Source: Paracamarosporium sp. OC-R06-R3 (Eukaryota > Ascomycota > Dothideomycetes > Pleosporales > Didymosphaeriaceae). From it: 64,000 nucleotides of DNA. The position numbers and the translations under genes are program-made. Below, in pieces: positions 1-11,385 of this stretch; within the stretch, counting starts at the first letter, position 1; the number at the start of each line of letters is the position of its first letter. The notes beneath the pieces were generated by a model. The model was not told the origin of the DNA, searched no databases, and saw only the letters and a list, made by a program, of their open reading frames with translations. The stretch lies in contig JACVRA010000349.1 of the NCBI GenBank assembly GCA_019828545.1, positions 112,233-176,232 on the forward strand, given 5' to 3'.

Positions 1-273
1 TAAGAGTGTCACTAACGTATGTCGTATTAGGGTCTACGGCTTGAGCGACCTGGCTCTACTAACTCATGGCGTTTCCTACCTTTTTAGATTATTTTCTTCT
101 CTTATGCTTCTGTTTTGTTGTCTCGTTTGTGGCACTAACCAACTGTTTTTAGCGAGTCTGCATTCGACATCAATCTGGATTTTTCTTTTTGCACTCCTAG
201 CCCGGCCGTGGACATTGCCAAGTGGAGAGAGGACATTTCTGGACCACTCCTCTCTGGTCAGGATTTGTTCTCC

Positions 274-1822
274 ATGATCGACTTCAAGGATCTCAAGGGA
301 GTCGATGCTACCTCAGAGTACAGTATGGACAGCGCATACCAAAGCCAGTCAGGCTCCAGCAGACGAGGTGGAGCCTACCAAAGCTCCCCCATCCAGGACC
401 AATCCAGCCGCTCTTTCATGGCCCAAGGCATTTCACCATCATTAGCGTCCGACTCTTTTGTCCCGTTCTCAGAGTCTCACGACATCAACCAAGTCCAGAC
501 TGCCGGAAACCTGGATTTCGGGAGCGGATCCCAGTGGTTTGCTAATTCCTCTTCGACACAGGACTTCAACACATACTCGCCGTCGATGGCGCCCGCGATG
601 CAACCCAGTTCTATGGCTACGGGGTTTGCGTGGGGCTCAAACGATGTTTCAGCTTACGGCTATGCTCCGGCGTACAGCCTTCATAACGAGAACGAGTTCT
701 TCCGACCACAGCCCTCGCCTCAGCGCCAACTATCCCGACCTCGCATTGAGACTACGGCGAGGCCGACCTCCTACTTTGCCAATGAACGCACCTTCAGCCA
801 TGCATCCACACACTCCTCTGCAGGCCGCACCTCTGTGGTATCTACACCAGTACAAACGATCCAGCCACAATCGTTTGCTGATCCTTCTTTCGAATCTCAG
901 CAACTAGTTGGCCTAGGGTATGTTTTTCACCCTACAGTTGAAGGCGCGTCTGTTGACAATAGAACCAGCTTTGTGGATGATGTCGCGCGAACCAATTCAC
1001 CCTCAGAGGAGCTCCTTCTGGAGGAGACTGAGGAGCTGAAGAGCCTGGAAGAGGAACACCACAAAATGGCAAGGAGCCACCCTCTTTACTCCAAGGAGCC
1101 GGACGCAGATGGACTGTACCACTGCCCAAATGAAGGTGAAAGTGGCTGCAACCACAAGGCGACCACACTGAAGTGCAACTACGAGTAAGTACTTCTTGAT
1201 ACGTGTTTTAGAACTGTTCTGACATACCACTAGCAAGTACGTAGACTCACACTTGAAGCCATTCCGCTGCAAGATCGCAAAGTGCGAATCCATCCCATTC
1301 TCCTCTACCGCGTGCCTGCTTCGCCACGAAAGGGAAGCACATGGCATGCACGGTCATGGAGCTCGTCCCAACCTCTGCCACTACAGCGATTGCGAGCGGT
1401 CTACGCCCGGTCAAGGGTTCCCTCGTCGTTACAATCTTTTCGATCACATGAGGCGCGTCCATGGCTGGCAGGGTGACAAGGATGCAGCATCTGCTGCCAT
1501 GGACGGACAGGCTCCAGGTGCGCGCAAGGCCCGACTTCAGAAGAGGAAGGCGACCACCGCCCCCAGTGTTGTCAAGAGCGAGAAGAAAGTGAAGATCACC
1601 AAGGCAGCTCAGCAGCAACAGCAGAATGAACGCCAGCGCACCCGGTTGAACGCTGAATGGTCGACCAAGAAGCAAAGCATTGCCAATCTGCTTGCCAGCT
1701 TGGACAACCTCAGCGATGTGGATGAGACGCAGAATGCGCAGCTTCTCCAGGATTTCAATGACTTCTTCGCCCTTCGCGAGAAGTACTACACTGCTGGCAT
1801 CAAAGAGGAGCTTGCCGATTGA
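274..1822 (+). CDS. C2H2 zinc-finger protein, probable transcription factor
   Basis: Two exons, 274..1184 and 1234..1822, flank a 49-bp intron (GTAAGT, CTGAC branch, ACTAG); 499 aa from the first in-frame ATG. The first 250 residues are Ser/Gln/Pro-rich and disordered, as in many fungal activators. The C-terminal half carries a degenerate finger starting YHCPNEGESGC, a finger FRCKIAKC..LLRHEREAH, a third NLCHYSDC..LFDHMRRVH, then a basic, Gln-rich tail with likely nuclear signals (KARLQKRK, KSEKKVKI). The frame stays open upstream to an acceptor-like CTCCTAG ending at 200, and the residues there (..DIAKWREDISGPLLSGQ..) look coding, so a first exon may lie further 5', possibly outside the window. 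Role inferred: sequence-specific DNA binding in the nucleus; targets unknown. Confidence 0.82.
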
Positions 1823-2770
1823 ATGATGCTCCCAGAACAGCCGTATCTTCTGCTGGAACACTAGGTTTGTTCACGTTGGTACCATGCCACGTTTTTTTTC
1901 TCGTCAGGACCACCTGGATGGCCGACACCTTGGATCCCTTGGACCATCATCTTGGACGTTCTCCACGGACTGGAACCGCTGGATTGATTTCCCAAAGCGA
2001 CAACGCCCCGCTTGAGGAGAGGAGAGCTGCCGCACAAGTTAGCCTAGCCTTGGAGTAGTGGGCGTGCTGGAGCTGGCTGGCCACGGCCGATAGGGTTGCG
2101 TATTGTTATCGTGGTTAGCATTGTTAAGTAGTTATAGCAAGAGTAGTGTAGACGGAGAAGGGGTCGCGACATGGATGAAGCGGAGGTGAAGTATCGTGAC
2201 GGCCTGAAATTGTTTTCCGTTTCCTTAGTATCTGTTGCTGCGTACATAGACATGAAACGTATTTTTTCTGCTATACAACTGGCCTGTTATGATGCTATGT
2301 TACACTTGAGGTGCTGATAACGTTGCAGGCTGTCTCGGTCGGCTTGACTAACAAAGACGGACCAGACCGTCTCACGTTGATCGGGCAGTGGGAGGCAGCG
2401 CACGGACCACCGCTCATATTCTTCGCCGATGCTAAGGACACTTGAACGCCTCCCTACTAATAACGCCCTACTTTGACGCTTTTGTATAGAAAACAAATGC
2501 TCAATCATTCTCCACGGGCCTTTTTATACCTCGGCTGTGTCTACAAGCTGCTTTCTGAGGTTGAGATGTCGAGGTTCTTCTTATTCCCCGGTTTCCGTTT
2601 TACGTGAGAGGGCACGGTCGGGGACCGGCATGCAAAGCGCAGGCTTTCAAAAGAAGTACGTGCGAGCCAACTTTCGTCAAATCACCCGGACCCAGCGAAC
2701 CTCGGCGAAAACGTGAATCACTATCTTTTGTAATCCTGCACCGGTCTGGACAGGAAGTCGTTGTCAGCAC
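1823..2770. other. Intergenic: 3' end of zinc-finger gene and promoter of glutathione peroxidase
   Basis: No convincing coding frame on either strand. Short open frames here lack homology-like composition. Presumed 3' UTR followed by the promoter of the next gene. Confidence 0.5.
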
Positions 2771-3535
2771 ATGCTCCGTAACTGCACAGCCCCGCTTTGC
2801 GCTGCCCCTCGTTGTGTCGCGCAAGCCAAACACGCATCGCGCCACCGTATTAAAGCCGCGCGACCTTTCACCACCACTCCTCACACACCTTACGCCGCTA
2901 CACGTATCCACAGCGCGCGACCTGCCGTATCCACTGCTCAGCTGAACACCCTTCAGAAGAGACACCTCGCAGCCATGTCTTCCGCTACGTCATTCTACGA
3001 CTTCAAGCCCAAAGACAGTACGTTCCCCCACCACGCCCACACCGCATCCCTCACACCTGCTAACACGCATACAGAGAAGGGCAACGACTACCCGCTCGAA
3101 TCGCTCAAGGGCAAGGTCGTCCTCGTCGTCAACACCGCCTCCAAGTGCGGCTTCACCCCGCAATTCGAAGGCCTCGAGAAGCTCTACAAGGACGTCAAGG
3201 CGGACCACCCCGACTTCACCGTCATCGGGTTCCCGTGCAACCAGTTCGGAGGGCAGGACCCCGGCAGCAACGATGAGATTCAGAGCTTCTGCCAGGTCAA
3301 CTACGGTGTGACGTTCCCCGTGCTCGGCAAGATCGACGTCAACGGCGACAAGGCGGAGCCTGTGTTCGAGTGGATGAAGGCCGAGAAGCCCGGCATCATG
3401 GGGCTGAAGCGCGTCAAGTGGAACTTTGAGAAGTTCCTCATCGGCAGGGACGGCCAGGTTTTGAACCGGTGGGCGAGCACGACGAAGCCGGAGTCGCTGA
3501 AGGCAGAGATCGAGAAGGCGCTTGCTACGAAATAG
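2771..3535 (+). CDS. Glutathione peroxidase (Gpx3/Hyr1 type), thioredoxin-like fold
   Basis: Exons 2771..3017 and 3075..3535 give 235 aa; the 57-bp intron has GTACGT, TGCTAACAC and ACAG. Splicing restores the family N-terminus FYDFKPKDKKGNDYPLESLK. Peroxidatic Cys lies in NTASKCGFTPQ, further Cys in FPCNQFGGQ and SFCQVN, matching the three-Cys atypical 2-Cys arrangement of yeast Gpx3; the conserved Trp is in VKWNFEKFL. It reduces hydroperoxides, using thioredoxin in characterised fungal relatives, and can relay oxidation to transcription factors. Two in-frame ATGs exist: 2771 adds a 68-residue Arg/Ala/Ser/Thr-rich, acid-poor leader typical of mitochondrial presequences; 2975 (GCCATGTCT) gives a 167-aa cytosolic form of the usual length. 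The leader suggests dual targeting (inference). Confidence 0.93.
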   Translation: MLRNCTAPLCAAPRCVAQAKHASRHRIKAARPFTTTPHTPYAATRIHSARPAVSTAQLNTLQKRHLAAMSSATSFYDFKPKDSTFPHHAHTASLTPANTHTEKGNDYPLESLKGKVVLVVNTASKCGFTPQFEGLEKLYKDVKADHPDFTVIGFPCNQFGGQDPGSNDEIQSFCQVNYGVTFPVLGKIDVNGDKAEPVFEWMKAEKPGIMGLKRVKWNFEKFLIGRDGQVLNRWASTTKPESLKAEIEKALATK

Positions 3536-4816
3536 AGGGGAGGAGAATAGCACGGTGTTGTGATGGAGGAGAAAATGACGCCGGAATATGCATTTAGGAT
3601 ACCACCAACTGGCTACCTACCTACCACGAGTAGCTCCAGTAAGAATGAATGAACCAACAATTCAATGGGCAACACACTAGCATGTCTCACTCTCGCTTCC
3701 CCAACCCCACACGTTCCCCCATACAAGAAGAGAGCAGTACCTCCCCCCAAAGTCCCATCTACACGCTCCCTCTCACACTGGTGCAAAATCTAAACAACGC
3801 ACTCTACACTCCCCCACGCCACGCCGCGCCCTTCACCCTCCGCACACAACATGACATCACACCACACACCACCATCCTACTCTACAGTATACCCCTTATC
3901 TACACCCCTCGCCCTCACAACCGCCGTTCCTGACCTCGCCTGGCCTGATATGACCTGATAACATACACACACACATGCACACATGCACGTAACCCCCCAC
4001 CCCCGGCAACCTCGCAGCGCAATCAATCAATCAACCGAAGCCTCCATCCCACACCCTACATACACGAGCCACGCACGTCGACGATCCGGCTCGCTCTCCG
4101 GAGCGCGCCCCCGTCCGCCCGACGCATCCCGCGATCGCAACCCTGCCCTCCCGATAAATTGCCCAGCTGCCTGCCCAGCTGCCTATCTAGATAGACACCG
4201 CTTCCTCGCTTCCTGAAGCAATATATGCAGCGGATGTTCGGTCGCGAAGCTGAGCTGAGCTGCGCTGCGCTGCGCTGAGACGAGCCGTCTGTCTGTCTAT
4301 CTATCCCTGCTGGGCTGCCTCCCGGGCGTGGACGTGTGCTGCTCCGGTCCTTTCCGTTCCGCGACGTGGGTGTGTGTGTAGGGCTGAGTGGACGGTAAGC
4401 GGGTATTTTGGCTAAATGCTGGGGCTGTTGGGTGGATGGATGGGTGCTGTGGTATGACGTGTGAGGGAGATGGTTTGCGGTGTGTGAGATGGAACGTGTT
4501 TGAAAGTATGTGGTGTGGATGTGGGTGTGTGGGTTGGTAGGTTGTGGAGTATACGGTAGGTACGGCGGTGGCTTAATTGGTTGATGATGGGGTTTCGATG
4601 GTGATGCGTAGGATTTTGTGTTTTCTTTTTCTTCTAGGAGAATAGGATGGTTTGGGGAGACGTGAGTGTTGTGGATGTAGAAACGTGTTGTTCGTTGTGA
4701 TGTCCAGTCTATACGAATTCCTTCTGCCTATACCAGTGACCTTTTTGAACGCCGCGCAATGCTCGTAGACTCCGTCCAAGCTCATTCATACCATCACCAC
4801 CTCCGGCCACCGCACT
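3536..4816. other. Intergenic island with strand-composition switch
   Basis: No gene seen. About 3650-4200 is strongly A/C-rich on the + strand, with (AC)n around 3962-3975 and CAATCAATCAATCAA at 4020-4034. About 4320-4720 is strongly G/T-rich. Between them lies a CTGCG/CTGAG repeat (about 4248-4280). It separates the 3' ends of two convergent genes. Confidence 0.6.
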
Positions 4817-6091
4817 CTAATCAAAAGGCACCCTCCTCAGCCGCTGCCCGCCGCCCTTCCTCTCCTCTCCCTCTGCGCCAACAGCAGCAGGCACCCTAAT
4901 CCCACAGCAGTCTCCCCACCCCTTACTGGCATGCACATGTCTCTTCCCCCCCTCATCCGTAAAAACCTTGACCTCTCCACCCTCCTCTTCCTCCTCCTCA
5001 TCCCCCAGTCCGAACTCTTCTTCCCTCGACATGCCCTCCTCAGCAGGAACCAGCGACCCAAACAGAAAATGCTGCATAACAGGCAACTTATGTAGAATCT
5101 CAGCAACAAACATCTTCCGCATGCCCGCCTCGATTTTGCCCCAGGATTTCGACGCAGATATGTCGTCTAGCATGGGCGAGTGCCAGCGCAGTCCGTCGAC
5201 GTTCTTTACCGAGTTGACATACGCCACTTGATCCAGGTACATGAAGTCCTTCCCTTCCTCCTCGAGCACGAGCGCGTTGTGGATCGCCTTCGGCGTGATG
5301 TACGCGTGGTGCAGGAGCTGGCTTGCGCCGAAGAGGAATGGGAGGAACTGGTAGTCGTCGAGGCCCCAGACGCCGTGGCTGCCCGCGGGCTCGAGATAAT
5401 ACGCGCCTTGGATGCTGCGCATGAGGCGGAGGTACGCGGGGAGCACCTTGAGCGCGAGCGCGGGGAATGTCGGCGGCGGGAGCAGTGACACGCGGTTCAG
5501 GCAGAGCAGCCACAGGAAGAAGTTCAGCTCGTGGCCAGACCCGTAGTCGATGCGCCGCTTGTTTCCGAACGCGTGGTGCAGGTACGTGGATATCTCGTGC
5601 ACCTGTGCTGCGTCCGTGAGCCCCAGTTGCGCGTGCCATGTTGGCAGCGCGGCCTCGACTTTGTCTACGAACGTGCGGAAGACGGGGTTTCCGAAGCGGG
5701 ACCCTGTGTCTTCGGGCGGACAGCTGTTTAGTACTCCTTCTACTTCCTCGAGTATCCGTAGTATGGTCTGGACTGTGGATGTGGTTTCGGTCTCTTTGAG
5801 GCTACCGATGGGTCTGTCGCGCACGCTGTCCGAAACACCGAATATGAATGCCGTGACGAGTGTGCATGTTGGGCTTTTGAGGAAGAGCTCGTGGTCCGCG
5901 GGGCTGAGGATCCGGCGCGAGGGCGTGATGTATGTGTGGTTGGAGAGGTCCGCGAGCGGTGGGAGCGCGGGCGTCGGCGGGGGAGGGGCAGAAGGAGGCT
6001 CGCGTTGTACGGAGGCGCGTTTTCGGGGAACGAGTTTGGGTATCTTCGCGGAGAGATCGGGCGGAGGTGAGGTCGTTTCTGCTGCAGGCAT
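4817..6091 (-). CDS. Serine/threonine phosphatase 2A activator (PTPA family, Rrd1/Rrd2), peptidyl-prolyl isomerase
   Basis: Single-exon gene, 424 aa, ATG at 6091. After about 50 Pro-rich residues the PTPA fold follows: RFGNPVFRTF near 132-141, YGSGHELNF near 183, and GVWGLDDYQFLPFLFGA near 240, which are the family signatures around the nucleotide/PP2A site. The tail carries an acidic run (DEEEEEEGGE) and a CCGIRVP-type end. PTPA proteins activate PP2A-type phosphatases and have prolyl isomerase activity, acting in cytoplasm and nucleus. Fungi usually have two paralogues, Rrd1 and Rrd2; the length here is compatible with Rrd2 but I cannot assign it. It lies in tandem with the transporter gene upstream, 529 bp away, and faces the glutathione peroxidase gene. 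Confidence 0.93.
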   Translation of the reverse strand: MPAAETTSPPPDLSAKIPKLVPRKRASVQREPPSAPPPPTPALPPLADLSNHTYITPSRRILSPADHELFLKSPTCTLVTAFIFGVSDSVRDRPIGSLKETETTSTVQTILRILEEVEGVLNSCPPEDTGSRFGNPVFRTFVDKVEAALPTWHAQLGLTDAAQVHEISTYLHHAFGNKRRIDYGSGHELNFFLWLLCLNRVSLLPPPTFPALALKVLPAYLRLMRSIQGAYYLEPAGSHGVWGLDDYQFLPFLFGASQLLHHAYITPKAIHNALVLEEEGKDFMYLDQVAYVNSVKNVDGLRWHSPMLDDISASKSWGKIEAGMRKMFVAEILHKLPVMQHFLFGSLVPAEEGMSREEEFGLGDEEEEEEGGEVKVFTDEGGKRHVHASKGWGDCCGIRVPAAVGAEGEERKGGGQRLRRVPFD

Positions 6092-6620
6092 GTTGTATGG
6101 AGTAGTGTGTAGGTGGTGCGGCGAAGCTGTGCTTAGCTAGCTGTGAGTGAGCTTTGGAGCATTGACATGGGAGGGGTGGCGGTCCGCTTGCTCCAGTTAT
6201 TGAAACACCTCCCACCTCAGACAAGTCAGATTTTTGGAATTTCACTACTTTACAGGTTCACCAGAACAGCCCTATCAAGCACCAGAATCATGCCTTGTCC
6301 ATTCCTTCTAATTGAACCCTAAATCACAGGCGTCTGCTCTGAGCAGTTCGATGCCCGGTGCTCCTCTAGCTCCAGATAACGCCGTCTATGATGCAGCCCA
6401 AATGCAATGTCCTGGTCCTTATGCAAAGGACGCTCCCAAAGCCTACCCTAGTATGCACAAAAATGCATATATTGACAAAAGAAACCGGCCAGATCAAGGC
6501 CAGTCCAGATGCAAGATACGATATCGCACGAAGCCAAAATCTTGAGACAACCACCCAATTTCTTCCGATCTAACGTTTCTCACCACCAGGATTTGCATCC
6601 CGCTTGCGTGGTAAGCCGAT
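6092..6620. other. Intergenic: promoter of PTPA gene and 3' end of transporter gene
   Basis: No coding frame with plausible composition. The first 150 bp upstream of 6091 would be the PTPA promoter; the rest is presumed 3' UTR of the gene ending at 6621. Confidence 0.5.
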
Positions 6621-8348
6621 TTAGTCATCGACGTCACTCTCCTCCTCCAATTTCTTCCGCCTCTCCTCGTCCATCTCCCAATACGTCGCCCAACTCAACA
6701 GGAAAAATGCACCGATGATAAGCAAACCACCGACCAGCGCCGCAGGCGTAAGTGGCGAGTTCAGTGGCGGAGGAAGTAATTGGTCGACAATGGCCACGAT
6801 AAAAATAGTGAGCAGAGCGGCGACGGAGGATAGGACAGGGGATGTCAAACTGATAAGAATGAGGAAGGAACCAGAAAACGCTATCAACACCATTAGCTTT
6901 TAAATTTTCAAGGAAGAAAAGAGGACACGTACTTGCGTTTGCGAAGACGGAAATACCCATCATCCACGCCTGCTTCCCATGCGGCAGCTCGAAGGTCTCC
7001 CACCCCATGTAGTGCAGGATAGGCAGTGGAATCCACAGCACGCACAGCGTGAACGCGCCGATCAAGCTGCCGAACGTGTTCGCAAAGATCATGCCTCGGT
7101 TCGGGCTGCATCCGTCTGGCGGACATGCCAACCTCTTGTACAGCACCTCGTAAAATCCATACAGCACGGATCCAATACCGATGATCATGTTGCCAATTGC
7201 TCGGTTCTCCGCCTCATGGGAGGGAGGAGCCTTCTCCCCGCCGGCGCCTCCGCCGGATTTGTTGCCGTGCTTTGCTGGTTTGGTATCCCCATATGCCACG
7301 ATGAAAACGCCGAAGATGGCTATGGCTACGGCGATTATCTTGTTCATTCTAACCTTCTCCTTCAACAGTGGGATACTGAACGCATACGCAAAGAACGCGC
7401 TGCAGTTGTAAATTGCCGTGAGATCGCTCGCAGTCGTCATATTAACGGCGAGATACCAGCTCCCGCCGGCGACTGTGAGAGCGCATGTAATGAAGGCTGT
7501 CATGCGAAGCATGTAACGTACGGGCGACGTTTGCGACTGGCGGACTGAGGGGTGGAGAGTCTGGTGCTGAACCATGAGGGCGGTTTGGCGGAGGACCTGG
7601 ACGTGGCGGCGCCAGAAGGTGGGGAAGGGGGTGGAGAGGTCTTGCAGGCGCATTATGGCGAATTGGAGAGGCCATAGGATCACCCAAGAGCCGTGGGTCA
7701 TGTACCTGGGGTTGTTGTTACTACCAGCTCTCCAAATTATAGACCGGACGCAACCGAGGGGCGTTAGAGGATAACACGGGGAGGTCCTTACAGCATGCAA
7801 TACGGCTTCTCCCACTTCAACTCATGCTGGATATACACCGCCGTCTCCGTCTGCACCGTGAAGCTGACCAGACTGAGCGCCAGAAATATCGCCGCATATA
7901 TGTACCTCCTCCGCGTCTCCAGATGTGCCTGGCTCGCCGGGTCCCGCTCATGAAACGTGTGCGTCGACCTGCTCAGGCCGCCGCCCTCTGTGCCCTCGTC
8001 ATCGTGCTTGTGCGATCCTAACAACGGCGACAATGACCGTCCGTCCCGCTCGCGATCCACGTCAGGCCGTAAGTCTGAAGGCATATTCGGCGTGCTCTCA
8101 TCCCAGTCGTCGAAGCTGAGGTCTGAGTCCGGGGAGGCTGGCTCCTTGAAGTGCACGTTCCTGGTTTCGTTCTTCCTCCTGTGTTGCGGGATATCGGTGA
8201 AGGGCGACGAGTCTCTTGTATTTCCGCTGGAATTGGTGAACGCGCGGACAGGGGTGCCGCGTTCGCGATTACGTTCGTGTTCCGAGTCAAAGAGAACGTC
8301 GCCGAGACGGGTGGTCGGGGCCTTGCGAAGGGGGATGCTCTCAGGCAT
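6621..8348 (-). CDS. EamA/SLC35F-type membrane transporter (yeast Thi74/YML018C-like)
   Basis: Three exons on the minus strand: 7792..8348, 6933..7705, 6621..6880; introns 86 bp (GTAAGG..CCAG) and 52 bp (GTACGT..GCTAAT..ATAG); 529 aa. The first ~145 residues are polar and low-complexity (cytosolic tail). About ten hydrophobic segments follow, starting at YIYAAIFLALSLVSFTVQTE, with the characteristic KPYCMLYMTHGSWVILWPLQ across the first junction and SFLILISLTSPVLSSVAALL across the second. The last 15 residues are charged (DEERRKKLEEESDVDD). The family contains drug/metabolite-superfamily carriers of vacuolar and endomembranes; the substrate is unknown. Both introns remove frame breaks, so the spliced model is well supported. 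Confidence 0.9.
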
Positions 8349-8909
8349 ATAAGCGATGCTGGGCTCTGCGCAGCGCGGCTATGGCAGGTGGAGAACTGCA
8401 GGCTAGTGCAGCTGATGATATCGCGGGCGTGGCTTTGCTGGGGATGCAAGTGGGCGCTGGATGCATCGAGCCAAGCCCAAAGCATAAGGCGTGGAGGCGC
8501 CAGGGCGTGGCTGCGAATAAGATCAGGGGTCGTCATCCGCCCACGTATGCCCTGCCGCCTTTACCGAGCCCTACGCGGGTCCGTCCTCCTGGGCTTGGGG
8601 ACATACGGGGTCCATGGTTGCGCTTGTCTCGCTCGTGATGTCCAAGGACTTGTGTGGGCACAGGCACGAGTCACTTGGGTTGACAGTGGGGGACAGAGGA
8701 CTGTGACCCGTCCCATCCAAGACATCAGTCACTCTTCTCCGAAGCATGATGTACCTAGTGTTGCGCAGCACTTGCTCATATTCGTTACTTGCTCTCATGG
8801 GGCTTTCGCCGGGGGAATCAATAAGAGAATCATACAGCCACAAACAAAGAAACGCAACTCAAACAACTGCGCTAAACACCTTGCTGGCGTAATGTCGTAT
8901 CCCGTCAGA
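8349..8909. other. Intergenic: transporter promoter and MBF-subunit 3' UTR
   Basis: Long open frames across this stretch on the + strand continue antisense into the neighbouring exons and have no recognisable domain. I see no gene here. Confidence 0.5.
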
Positions 8910-11177
8910 CTAAACAGGACTCTGCTCCAAGCCCTCGGCGCGCTCCTGCGTCTCCGCCTCCTCTAGTTCCTTCAGAATCTCTGGCAACATGGACTCGATG
9001 TCTTCTTCCCTCTCCCCAATCGCTTTCGCAATCAGGCTCTTGTACACGCCCTGCTTCTCGCCCATGCCCGCGACAGACAAATTTCCAACAACTTCTCGTA
9101 CAAGCTCCTGTCGCTCCAACTGTGCGCGGTGAAGTAACAACGCTAAGCGCATCTTTTCTGCGAGGTCGATCGGCGAACTTGAATTGCTTTGCGGCGTCGT
9201 TGCGCATATCCTTCTAAGCTCTGTCATCTGTTCAATCTCGAGGAGCGACTCCGCCTCCTCGACCAGCATCCGCAGCTCATCCTCTTGCTGTCGATCTGCA
9301 TCGTCCTCGCCCAAATCGATGTGCAGCCCATTGTTCATGCCAATTAGCTCAGCGACCTGCTTCCGCGTTGCTTCTAGTTCGGCCTGCCGTTTCTTGACCA
9401 CACGCTCTGCATCCAGTGACTCAGCTTCTTTCTCTTGCAGTTCCGATTCATAGGCTGCAGCGAGTTCCTCACATTTCTCTAGCAATGTAGGCGCTACCTT
9501 GGTCATAAGATGCGAAGCTGTTTGAGAACGATATTCGGTACGTTGCGATTCTCGACCTGAGAAGCTGGGGAAAGGTAGCGATAACGCTGGGGCAAGCTCA
9601 TCCAAGTGGCCCCCGTGTCCGTTCATCCTCTGTTCTAGAGGCGGCGCAAATGGTGACGAAGATGCCTGCCGTGGTCGGCCATGCATCCGCCGTCGCTGGT
9701 TCAGCTCACGAATAAGATCATCCGCTGTTTCACCCTTCTTGTTTGGAATGTCAACAGAAACGTTGCGCCCTAACAAACTTCGTACACACTTGCGCGCCCC
9801 ATGTCGTGCAGCAATCATAATAGCGGTGTCTCCATTCTGATCCTGTGCATTCAGCAACCGAGTTACTTCGTCTGGAATCCATGTTTCTGACAATTTGTTG
9901 ATGATACAGTCTAGATAGTACCGTGCGCATGAATACTTGTTCGAACTGCTAGTAGTAGCCGCGATGTGATGGAATACAGTGCTACCGAACCAGTCAGATC
10001 GGACTACTGTTTGTTGGAAGATCTTGATCATGCTCTGCATTGTGCCCTTGTCGTGATTATTAGTGAACATGACAGCGCGCATCAGAGGGGTCTCCAGGTT
10101 GTTTGAAACGCAATCTATGCGTGCGCCGCGCCGGATGAGCTCCTTGACCACCTCGAGATCGCCCATAGCTGCTGCCCAGTGCATCGCTGAATGCCCCTTG
10201 TCGTCGATAGCTCGGTCTAGGTTAACACTAGGCGGTGGCTCGGGCGGCGCGACGAAGCCTTCGTCAGAATCAAGAAGCATAAAGTAATCAAGCAATGCGT
10301 CTGCCCACATTTGATGCTGCGTATCCTCGACAGACATTTGGTCGGCACCTCTCTTGCGCTTTCGGCTGCTGGCGGAGTATTGCGAGTTCGTGAGCATGTC
10401 CTGGTCGCCCAGCATGCTCTCCGAGACGACAGTTACGTTATCGGGCGTCTCATCGCGGTATATTTGTTGTACCTGCGGCGGGTTTTCGTACGGGTCCTCG
10501 GCGATTTGCGGCTGCGAGTTTGTCACAAAAGCTACACACAAGTCAGCCTCGTCCGCACACGGCTCGCATATCCACATAGGAGAGCAGCCTCCTACAGTTC
10601 ATAGCTTCTAGTGAATACACATTATTACCGTTGGCTCTGGAGGTTGCGGCGGCGCTCTGACGCTGTGGCTTGGGCCGGCTCGAGGCTGCAGTGGCATGTT
10701 TTGGTGCAGGTGGAGGGCTTCTGTCGCCGGGGATGTAGTCGAAGATGGGGAGCATCTTCTCGAGCACGCCGTTGCGCTCGGCGAGCATGCGCCCGTCGTG
10801 CAGCGGGATCCATGTGCCCTGGTACTTTCCGTAGCCGCCCTGGACCTTCTCGTGGACGCCCTTCTGCACCTCGCGCTCGAGGATGCGGGTTCGCGCGGGC
10901 TTGTCGTAGTCGGCTACCTTGAGAATATGCGTTGCGTTGATCCAGTCGTCTGCGCGGCGGCGCATGACATGGTTGCCGGCCACGTTGAATTCGTACACGG
11001 GGACCTGGAAGCGTTGTCAGTCGGGTTCTCAGGCTGTGGTGTCGTCGCATGCTGGTGTTCATGCCTTTGCGCCGTGCCAATTGACATGCTCCCAGGCTCC
11101 TGCGACCGAAGCGGACTTACATTGCTGTACGTGGCCGAGTAGATCTTGCCGTCGGGCGCGGGCGGCATTCTGACCAT
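8910..11177 (-). CDS. MBF-type cell-cycle transcription factor, APSES/KilA-N plus ankyrin repeats (Mbp1/Res2-like)
   Basis: Three exons on the minus strand: 11121..11177 (19 codons), 10629..11004, 8910..10531; introns 116 bp and 97 bp; 684 aa. Start [19 protein letters not shown] runs directly into [34 protein letters not shown], the APSES/KilA-N DNA-binding domain (about 15-110). A basic stretch SRKRKRG near 200 may be a nuclear signal. Ankyrin repeats follow from about 255 ([18 protein letters not shown]) through [18 protein letters not shown] and [13 protein letters not shown] to about 410, then a coiled-coil-rich C-terminus. Known role of the family: DNA-binding subunit that binds MCB (ACGCGT) elements and, with a Swi6-like partner, drives G1/S genes. 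It is head-to-head with the NDUFB7 gene; an MCB lies between them. Confidence 0.94.
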
Positions 11178-11244
11178 GGGTGCGAGGCGAGCGGGGGTGG
11201 GGAGGTTCGACGACGTGTGATCGCGCGTCGACGAGAGGCAGTCG

Positions 11245-11250
11245 ACGCGT
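11245..11250. promoter_or_regulatory. MCB element ACGCGT in divergent promoter
   Basis: A perfect palindromic ACGCGT (in GTCGACGCGTTGG) lies 67 bp upstream of the MBF-subunit ATG and 135 bp upstream of the NDUFB7 ATG. ACGCGT is the known target of MBF. Function at this site is inferred; the promoter is GC-rich, so chance occurrence is possible. Confidence 0.45.
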
Positions 11251-11385
11251 TGGGCTGACCCGCGCTGCAGGCGCGAGGTGCCAAGCCCCAACCGGCCGAG
11301 CTCCAGGTGCACTTCACTCATCGGCGCCCGCGACCTGCCCACCCTCCACACCCGCAATTGAGCACCCTCCGCCCGCACGCCCACC

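Noticed and set aside
1..200. Possible first exon and intron of the zinc-finger gene
   Set aside because: Several donor/acceptor-like sites (GTATGT at 17, TTTTTAG near 87, CTCCTAG ending at 200) but no unique in-frame ATG exon could be chosen; noted in the gene entry instead.
8151..8966. 271-codon + strand frame across the transporter start
   Set aside because: Antisense to the first exon of the transporter, no motif, no ATG start; the spliced minus-strand gene explains the region.
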